DNA of 5,719 nt, taken from the NCBI GenBank assembly GCA_937873665.1, contig CALMYW010000425.1, forward strand, positions 1 through 5,719, read 5' to 3'. The notes below the pieces were generated by a model, which made no database searches, had not been told where the DNA came from, and was given only the letters and a program-made list of their open reading frames with translations. Positions 1 to 3,901 of the stretch are shown piece by piece; the stretch's first letter is position 1; every line of letters begins with the position of its first letter. Both the position numbers and the translations under genes were made by a program. The DNA comes from an uncultured Sphingorhabdus sp. Lineage in GTDB: Bacteria > Pseudomonadota > Alphaproteobacteria > Sphingomonadales > Sphingomonadaceae.

Positions 1-445
1 CGAACTCAACCGCCGACCAAGGACGACCCCAGCATCGCCGGGCGAGCGGCTCGGACGGCCATGACTCTCCGGGCTGATGGAGTTCAATAATCGGACGAAA
101 CGCACCGGCCAGCAGTTGACCACGGGCAAGCGCAATACGCAGCGCCGTGAACTCGTCGAGGAATCCATTTCGTTTGAAGTCGAAGAGGGCGAGAGGGTCT
201 ACATCCAGCAACCCGCAGAACGCAAGCAACTGGTCGCGTGATGGACCCGAGTCAATCGAGGGAAAGCCTTCGGCTATCCATGCATAGAGGGTCGAGCGCG
301 AAGGCGCTGGCGGTAGACCAGCCGACTGAAATTCGATCTCCCAATCGGCCAGGAGGTCATCAACGCCTGACGCGTAGCGCGTCCGAATCAAGGACCGCGT
401 GAACTCGTCGCGCAATAGCAGCCTGCGTTGTCCGAAGAGTCCCAT
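1..445 (-). CDS. Partial helix-turn-helix-like regulatory protein (N-terminal 148 codons; 3' end beyond the window)
   Basis: An uninterrupted minus-strand frame runs from ATG at 445-443 off the left edge (148 codons). No specific family is recognised. Residues about 27-90 look like a small DNA-binding domain: a helix around GVDDLLADWEIEF, the turn-helix SRSTLYAWIAEGFPS (49-63), then DQLLAFCGLLDVDPLALFDF (71-90), which resembles the last helices of XRE-type domains that end in 'LLGVDP..L'. The remainder (91-148) is mixed alpha/hydrophobic with several Trp. Nothing suggests a signal peptide or membrane segment. No strong Shine-Dalgarno precedes the ATG. The frame stays open upstream to a TAA at 547-545 with plausible residues but no ATG, GTG or TTG, so the start is uncertain. 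The gene is divergent from the secreted protein at 560 and could regulate it; that is inference from position only. Confidence 0.7.
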   Translation of the reverse strand, partial: MGLFGQRRLLLRDEFTRSLIRTRYASGVDDLLADWEIEFQSAGLPPAPSRSTLYAWIAEGFPSIDSGPSRDQLLAFCGLLDVDPLALFDFKRNGFLDEFTALRIALARGQLLAGAFRPIIELHQPGESWPSEPLARRCWGRPWSAVEF

Positions 446-559
446 CGTATTCTGGATCTCGTCCAGTTTTTTGTTGTTGATCCGGATGAACGATACCGGA
501 TGTTGCCTCAGTCTACGAATACCGCTAGTCCGGCGGTGAATCCCTTAAAGGAGACCTCC
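446..559. promoter_or_regulatory. Divergent intergenic region with a short inverted repeat and a strong RBS for the rightward gene
   Basis: This 114-bp gap separates two divergently transcribed genes and must hold both promoters. No convincing sigma70 hexamer pair is visible on either strand. ATCCGG at 480-485 and CCGGAT at 496-501 form a perfect 6-bp inverted repeat with a 10-nt spacer, a possible operator. AAGGAG at 548-553, 6 nt before ATG 560, is a strong ribosome binding site and fixes the start of the rightward gene. Confidence 0.4.
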
Positions 560-907
560 ATGAACCTAAGTCGCCCACTAGCAGCCTTGGTCTTGGCAGC
601 CTCATACGCATGGGCTACCCCCGCCAGCGCTCAGCTCTATCGTTACGACTACCCCCACGCTCACTCCAACTCTACCCCGGCCTACGTTGTTCGCAACCCG
701 TACCAAGGCCGGCAGTACCGTCACTCGGCGCAATCGGCGTACCACTACGGTCGCTCGGGCGTGGAAATGTATCGTAGCCTGCGTCAGCCAACCCGCTTGC
801 GATATGCCGTTCGCCAGATGAATCGGGGCTACGATCACATGAGCACAGCGTACTACTACCGTGCGATGCGCCGTTCATATGTCCCTCCGCGCAGCCCTTG
901 GGATTGA
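560..907 (+). CDS. Small secreted Tyr/Arg-rich protein of unknown function
   Basis: The protein has 115 residues. The start is chosen at ATG 560 because AAGGAG lies 6 nt upstream and a classical Sec signal peptide begins there: MNLSR, a hydrophobic stretch to about residue 18, and an ASA cleavage motif ending at residue 24. The frame extends 44 codons further upstream, but that part carries no signal and overlaps the divergent gene. The predicted mature chain is 91 residues with 15 Tyr, 15 Arg and no Cys, giving a very basic, aromatic, probably extended exported protein. Motifs such as LYRYDYPHAH and AYYYRAMRRSYVPP stand out, but no domain is recognised. A hairpin terminator follows 25 nt after the stop, so it is likely monocistronic. 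It could be periplasmic or cell-surface associated. No function is assigned. Confidence 0.75.
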   Translation: MNLSRPLAALVLAASYAWATPASAQLYRYDYPHAHSNSTPAYVVRNPYQGRQYRHSAQSAYHYGRSGVEMYRSLRQPTRLRYAVRQMNRGYDHMSTAYYYRAMRRSYVPPRSPWD

Positions 908-931
908 TTTCGGTGTAGCAGGCACCTTACG

Positions 932-977
932 CGGCTGGGCCCGGCCTCAAACGCCGGACCCAGTCGTTGCACTTTTC
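932..977 (+). terminator. Hairpin terminator after the secreted-protein gene
   Basis: CTGGGCCCGGC (935-945) pairs with GCCGGACCCAG (953-963) with one mismatch around a 7-nt loop. Outer pairs, including one G-T, extend it to 932-966. The downstream stretch has only a short TTTT (973-976), so this is an imperfect intrinsic terminator. Confidence 0.6.
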
Positions 978-983
978 GTCGCC

Positions 984-1006
984 GATGTCCGCTACGGGTC
1001 GCATCA
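984..1006 (+). repeat. Left copy of a direct repeat flanking the integrase gene
   Basis: This segment matches 1739-1761 at 19 of 23 positions. The core CGCTACGGGTCGCAT (990-1004) differs from the right copy by one base. The copies lie 57 bp before the integrase start and 53 bp after its stop. This is a candidate attachment site or insertion scar of the recombinase unit, inferred from position. Confidence 0.5.
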
Positions 1007-1062
1007 CGCCTCGCTTCTGGGCATAGGAGAAGCCTGACCAACCCCTTCAACTGGAGTTGGCC

Positions 1063-1686
1063 ATGGCAATTCTTCACACTTCTCAACACCACGAACCTTG
1101 GAACAAGGGAAAGTTAATCGGCCAGAAGGCGCCCCTCAAGCTGAAAGACATCTGGGCTATCCGGATCAGGCTGCAGTTGGGTCATAAGGTCCGGGACCTT
1201 GCGTTGTTCAATCTGGCGATCGATTCCAAGCTCCGCGCCTGCGACTTGGTGAAGCTCCGGGTATCCGATGTATCTCCCGGCGGCCAAATGGCGTCCCGCG
1301 CCATGGTCATGCAGCAGAAGACCGGACGACCGGTCCAGTTCGAGATCACCCTGTCAACTCGCGAGGCCGTGCAGGCTTGGATCACTTGTGCCGACCTCAA
1401 GTCCTCAGATTTCCTTTTCACCAGCAGGGTGTCGGCCTCGCCGCACTTGTCGACAAGGCAGTACGCCAGGATTGTCCATCGCTGGGTGGAAGAAGCCGGC
1501 CTCGAGACGGGCTCCTACGGCACACACACGATGCGCAGGACCAAAGCTTCGTTGATTTACCGCCGGACGCGAAACCTCAGGGCGGTCCAGCTATTGCTTG
1601 GGCATACGAAGCTAGAGAGCACCGTTCGCTACCTGGGCATCGAGGTCGATGACGCCCTTGAGATCGCCGAGCAGACGGATGTCTGA
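1063..1686 (+). CDS. Small tyrosine-type recombinase/integrase (catalytic domain only)
   Basis: The protein has 207 residues and belongs to the XerC/D-lambda integrase superfamily, which cuts and rejoins DNA through a covalent 3'-phosphotyrosine. All six active-site positions can be assigned: Arg58 (SKLRACDLVKLRVSDV), the beta-hairpin Lys86 (QQKTGRP), His155 and Arg158 in GTHTMRRT, His181 in LLLGHTKLE, and nucleophile Tyr190 in STVRYLGI. The protein is much shorter than full-length integrases (about 300-400 residues). Only about 45 residues precede the catalytic domain, so the usual SAM-like core-binding domain is absent. Stand-alone proteins like this, with an EPWNKGK N-terminus, are to my knowledge common in proteobacteria, with poorly defined targets. 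ATG 1063 is preferred over the in-frame TTG at 1057 because GGAG (1053-1056) lies 6 nt before it. Direct repeats flank the gene. It appears intact. Confidence 0.9.
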   Translation: MAILHTSQHHEPWNKGKLIGQKAPLKLKDIWAIRIRLQLGHKVRDLALFNLAIDSKLRACDLVKLRVSDVSPGGQMASRAMVMQQKTGRPVQFEITLSTREAVQAWITCADLKSSDFLFTSRVSASPHLSTRQYARIVHRWVEEAGLETGSYGTHTMRRTKASLIYRRTRNLRAVQLLLGHTKLESTVRYLGIEVDDALEIAEQTDV

Positions 1687-1697
1687 ACCCATAAGGC

Positions 1698-1729
1698 TCG
1701 CTCCTCGACCTTAGAGGGTCGAGGAGCGG
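1698..1729 (+). terminator. Strong hairpin after the integrase gene
   Basis: CGCTCCTCGACC (1699-1710) pairs perfectly with GGTCGAGGAGCG (1717-1728) around the 6-nt loop TTAGAG, with one further G-T pair at 1698/1729. The stem starts 12 nt after the integrase stop. There is no T-run on either side, so it may end transcription inefficiently, protect the mRNA 3' end, or be a structured recombination substrate of the integrase. Confidence 0.55.
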
Positions 1730-1738
1730 CCAATACCA

Positions 1739-1761
1739 GACGTTCGCTACGGATCGCATAA
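1739..1761 (+). repeat. Right copy of the direct repeat flanking the integrase gene
   Basis: The core CGCTACGGATCGCAT (1745-1759) differs from the left copy at one base. It lies between the integrase hairpin and the terminator of the converging minus-strand gene, so it interrupts no reading frame. Confidence 0.5.
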
Positions 1762-1765
1762 GGAT

Positions 1766-1800
1766 AAGCGGGCCAGATGGCCCGCTTGCCACTAAGCGGG
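1766..1800 (-). terminator. Hairpin terminator of the PepSY gene with two alternative pairings
   Basis: On the minus strand AAGCGGGCC pairs perfectly with GGCCCGCTT (1779-1787 with 1766-1774, loop 4 nt), and ATCCTTAT follows, which is a poor U-tract. A third arm, CCCGCTT at 1800-1794 immediately after the stop codon, can instead pair with AAGCGGG at 1787-1781 (7 bp, 6-nt loop). The two hairpins share an arm and are mutually exclusive. Confidence 0.6.
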
Positions 1801-1802
1801 TC

Positions 1803-2144
1803 TTACTTGGACTTATCTTCCTTCGCCTCTTCCCGCTCTTCGGCATCCTGCTGGTCGGGCGTTTCCTTGCTCACCTCAACCACGGCCCCGGTCTCGGCGT
1901 TTACTAGAACTTCGGTGATGTCACGGGTTCCGGGCATGGAGATGTCGAAGGACCAGACGAGTGCGCCCTTCTCCTGCTCCAGCTCGGAGCTTTTCACTTT
2001 TCCGCCAGGCGCTTGTTCCAGTGCAATCTTCTGGGCCTGTTCCTTGCTGATCTTTGCATGATCCTTCGCGAAGGCAGTACCCACGAGGCCACCCAATCCA
2101 ACTGCGAGAAGCGCGACAGCAGTAATTCGAACAATCACGTTCAT
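1803..2144 (-). CDS. Periplasmic PepSY-domain protein
   Basis: The protein has 113 residues. A Sec signal peptide (hydrophobic residues 4-24, cleavage after AFA at 26) is followed by one PepSY domain, about 30-93: a helix ISKEQAQKIALEQ, a strand around KVKSSELE, a strand ALVWSFDISM, and the typical ending ITEVLVNAETGAVVEVSKE. The last 20 residues form a highly charged tail (AEEREEAKEDKSK). PepSY domains occur in protease propeptides and in small secreted proteins often linked to two-component systems, where they are thought to bind or inhibit envelope partners; a chaperone or inhibitor role here is inference. The start has a strong AAGGAG ribosome binding site. The upstream region carries a 19-bp element shared with the COG4705 gene, so the response regulator encoded nearby probably controls it. 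A cation-binding role through the acidic tail is possible but untested. Confidence 0.88.
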   Translation of the reverse strand: MNVIVRITAVALLAVGLGGLVGTAFAKDHAKISKEQAQKIALEQAPGGKVKSSELEQEKGALVWSFDISMPGTRDITEVLVNAETGAVVEVSKETPDQQDAEEREEAKEDKSK

Positions 2145-2166
2145 TACTTTCTCCTTTTTCGAGGTT

Positions 2167-2181
2167 CCGACGCGTCGTCGG
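2167..2181 (-). promoter_or_regulatory. 15-bp palindrome in the leader of the PepSY gene
   Basis: CCGACG and CGTCGG form a perfect inverted repeat around a 3-nt centre. It sits between the putative promoter and the ribosome binding site, 23 nt before the start codon. It could be an operator or an mRNA hairpin, but GC-rich palindromes also arise by chance. Confidence 0.3.
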
Positions 2182-2183
2182 CA

Positions 2184-2222
2184 TCTACAGGGTCCACGCG
2201 ATTGCTGATGTCAAACTTAGGC
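2184..2222 (-). promoter_or_regulatory. Putative promoter and response-regulator box of the PepSY gene
   Basis: On the minus strand CCTAAG (2221-2216), 5 nt, CATCAG (2210-2205) has the 11-bp direct-repeat spacing of PmrA/BqsR-type boxes. The 19-bp segment 2204-2222 matches 3883-3901 at 17 positions. A perfect -35 hexamer TTGACA (2214-2209) lies inside the box. Only a weak -10 (TGTAGA, 2189-2184, spacer 19) follows, which would fit a promoter needing an activator. The rest of the gap (2145-2242) shows only small 4-bp stems after the barrel gene's stop and no clear terminator. Confidence 0.5.
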
Positions 2223-2242
2223 TGCGCGAAGCCTTTACAGGC

Positions 2243-2989
2243 CTAGTAGGTGACCTGAATACCCAGGTACACCACGTCGATGCGCATGGAGGCAGGCCCG
2301 TTGACCTGGTGATCGATGGCGCCCATCAGCTTGACGTGGTCCGACAGAGCGCGACGACCACCGATACCAAGGAACGTCTGGGTCATTCCGCCATGCTCAT
2401 GTGTTGAGTTGATCTCGGCGAGGCATTCCATCTCGCCGCAACTAGCCGCCGCGAAAATGCCGAGCTGATCGGCACCCCGGTCATGCTCCACCCAATGGCG
2501 CGCCACCTCCACGCCTGTGGTGAAGCGAGCCCAGTGGTGGACCGCCTGGATCGGAAGCACGTACTCCCGATGCGACTGGCTCAATCCGTCACGAACCGCC
2601 CTCGGGGTTCCGGGGACGACGACATGCGGTTGGATCGCCAGATCCAGGCCGGCGCTGTCCTGATCCAGGAACCGCCAACGCACCGCATATTCGATCGCGC
2701 CGAGGCCCGTCGCGGTTCGTCCCTGCAGTGGAACGCGCATCCAGGGCAGGTGCGCCGACAACTGGATGTTGTCGCCCAACCCGTAGTTGATATCGGCGTC
2801 CGGAGCCGACGCGGATCGTTCGCCGTCGCTCCACTCGCCGATGGCCGCCAGATTCACTTCCCAATGTCCGGGCCCCGGCGAACCTGCATCATTGGTCATC
2901 AACGGCGGACCGGCCTGTGCCTGAGCGAGCCCGCAATAGCTCATGCACACCATCGCAAGCAGAATTCCGATGAACGCCTTGCCGTCCAT
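2243..2989 (-). CDS. Outer-membrane beta-barrel-like protein (transporter, MetA-pathway/PF13557-like)
   Basis: The protein has 248 residues. A Sec signal peptide is followed by cleavage near AQAQA (24-26). The mature N-terminus GPPLMTNDAGSPGPGHWEVNL is typical of the barrel family annotated 'transporter / putative MetA-pathway of phenol degradation'. Alternating amphipathic segments follow (INYGLGDNIQLSAHLPW, IEYAVRWRFL, LDLAIQPHVVV, VKLMGAIDHQV), and the chain ends in an outer-membrane beta-signal-like YLGIQVTY with a terminal Tyr. Two Cys five residues apart (184, 189) and a STHEHGG motif (195-201) lie in a probable loop and could form a disulfide or bind metal. Its ATG overlaps the upstream TGA by one base (TGATG), indicating translational coupling with the COG4705 gene and a shared function. 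The substrate is unknown. The family assignment is by recognition of motifs, not by search. Confidence 0.75.
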   Translation of the reverse strand: MDGKAFIGILLAMVCMSYCGLAQAQAGPPLMTNDAGSPGPGHWEVNLAAIGEWSDGERSASAPDADINYGLGDNIQLSAHLPWMRVPLQGRTATGLGAIEYAVRWRFLDQDSAGLDLAIQPHVVVPGTPRAVRDGLSQSHREYVLPIQAVHHWARFTTGVEVARHWVEHDRGADQLGIFAAASCGEMECLAEINSTHEHGGMTQTFLGIGGRRALSDHVKLMGAIDHQVNGPASMRIDVVYLGIQVTY

Positions 2990-3762
2990 CAGTGAGCCTG
3001 CCTCGCGGCTCGCTGTGGCAGCAGCAGGATCAACGCCACGATCGCAATCAGCAGTACGCCTGAGCCCGTGTAGCGGGACAGCGCCAAGCCCCCGTTTGCT
3101 AGCGGTTTGTCGAGGAAGTCACCGACGACTGCGCCAAGGGGGCGGGTCAGCACGAATGCTGCCCAGAACAAACCGGTCCGACTGACCTTGGTCACGAAGT
3201 ACAAGAGCGCAATCACGGCCAGTGACCCGCCGAACAACAGCATGCCGCCGGTATAACCCATGCCCTGGGTGTCCGCCACCCAGTCGCCAAGGGCCGTGCC
3301 CAAGGTCTGTGAGAAGGTGATCGTGAGCCAGTAGAACCATTCCGACCGAACATCTTTTACGCTCGCCACCGAAATCGTGCCGGTCTTTCGATACCAGAGA
3401 AAGAGCGAGGCGAGCAGCAGCGACAGCAGCAAGGTCGTGCCACCGGTGTAACCGATACCAAGCGACCGGTCTGCAAAATCCGCGAGCGTTGTCCCGACCG
3501 TCGTACTTGCGATGATGGTGCCCCAGTAGAGCCACTTGTTGAACTGCGGCGCGCGAATCTGGGCATACACGAAGGCAATGAAGATCGCGGCGAAGATCAC
3601 CGTGCCGACCAGGTAGCCGAGATTCATCGACATGGTGACCGCATCCCCACCGATTTCGCCCAGCGTGGTCGCAAGGATCTTGATGATCCAGAAGCCGAGG
3701 ACAACCTCAGGCACCTTGCTCAAGGTTGACGAGGAATCTGCTTCAAGTCTGTTCGTATTCAA
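2989..3762 (-). CDS. COG4705-type polytopic inner-membrane protein with fourfold internal repeat
   Basis: The protein has 257 residues from TTG 3762. TTG is chosen because GGAGG (3773-3769) lies 6 nt before it. An upstream in-frame GTG at 3792 would add ten polar residues, has no such site, and lies inside a leader hairpin. The chain is mostly transmembrane, with about eight hydrophobic segments. Four repeats share W-x7-[TP]-[LV]-G-x4-D with exact Trp-to-Asp spacing: W25/D40, W80/D95, W145/D160, W200/D215. Repeats 2-4 add a second Asp (DFAD, DWVAD, DFLD), and GY or GG residues follow. The sequence (SKVPEVVLGFWIIKI, TTVGTTLADFADRSLGIGY, LTRPLGAVVGDFLDKPL) matches my memory of COG4705, 'uncharacterized membrane-anchored protein', which has no settled function. 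Membrane-embedded acidic residues suggest cation handling or sensing, which is inference. It is coupled to the downstream barrel gene and preceded by a response-regulator-like box. Confidence 0.85.
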   Translation of the reverse strand: MNTNRLEADSSSTLSKVPEVVLGFWIIKILATTLGEIGGDAVTMSMNLGYLVGTVIFAAIFIAFVYAQIRAPQFNKWLYWGTIIASTTVGTTLADFADRSLGIGYTGGTTLLLSLLLASLFLWYRKTGTISVASVKDVRSEWFYWLTITFSQTLGTALGDWVADTQGMGYTGGMLLFGGSLAVIALLYFVTKVSRTGLFWAAFVLTRPLGAVVGDFLDKPLANGGLALSRYTGSGVLLIAIVALILLLPQRAARQAH

Positions 3763-3785
3763 GTGCTGCCTCCAATAGCGATGCG

Positions 3786-3808
3786 ATGACACAGACCCTG
3801 CTTGTCAT
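3786..3808 (-). promoter_or_regulatory. Leader hairpin upstream of the COG4705 ribosome binding site
   Basis: On the minus strand ATGACA and TGTCAT (3808-3803 and 3791-3786) flank CAG and CTG around a GGT loop, giving nine pairs with a 2-nt bulge. It ends 12 nt before the GGAGG site and could tune translation or mRNA stability. It is not recognised as a riboswitch. Confidence 0.3.
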
Positions 3809-3864
3809 GCGCGTGTGCGACGTGGCGACCGCCGCTGGCATGGCCACAGTCAGTTGGGAATGGC

Positions 3865-3901
3865 CTTAGATTGGCCTTGGAGGCTGAGGTGAAACTTAGG
3901 C
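3865..3901 (-). promoter_or_regulatory. Tandem response-regulator boxes and putative promoter of the COG4705 operon
   Basis: Reading the minus strand, CCTAAG (3900-3895), 5 nt, CCTCAG (3889-3884) is followed by TCCAAG (3881-3876), 5 nt, TCTAAG (3870-3865). Both pairs have the 11-bp period of PmrA/BqsR-type sites. The first box overlaps the kinase stop codon and matches the PepSY element at 17 of 19 positions. A promoter can be drawn with -35 TTCACC (3893-3888) and -10 TCTAAG (3870-3865), spacer 17, giving a leader of roughly 95 nt. This would let the membrane-protein genes be transcribed separately from the kinase. Confidence 0.5.

Larger units (their letters stand above)
984..1761 (+). mobile_element. 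Candidate single-gene integrase unit bounded by imperfect direct repeats
   Basis: The interval is bounded by the two 23-bp direct repeats and contains only the tyrosine recombinase gene and its hairpin terminator, about 755 bp from repeat to repeat. The surrounding genes are not phage-like. No transposase-type terminal inverted repeats or target-site duplication are visible. Mobility is inference: the repeats plus a complete recombinase active site support it, but no empty site can be compared here. Confidence 0.4.

Noticed and set aside
428..559. 44-codon N-terminal extension of the secreted protein
   Set aside because: A TTG start with no ribosome binding site would bury the signal peptide internally and overlap the divergent gene; ATG 560 has AAGGAG at 6 nt and starts the signal peptide.
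565..581. CCTAAG-N5-CACTAG resembling the response-regulator box
   Set aside because: It lies inside the signal-peptide codons downstream of the start, and only the first half matches the shared element.
1268..1652. Alternative plus-strand frames inside the integrase gene
   Set aside because: Out-of-frame shadows of a gene with all six catalytic residues.
2483..2995. 170-codon plus-strand frame opposite the barrel gene
   Set aside because: Antisense shadow in GC-rich DNA; the minus-strand product has a signal peptide, family motifs and a C-terminal barrel signal.
3763..3792. GTG 3792 as the start of the COG4705 gene
   Set aside because: No ribosome binding site precedes it, it lies in a hairpin, and GGAGG sits inside the extension at the right distance from TTG 3762.
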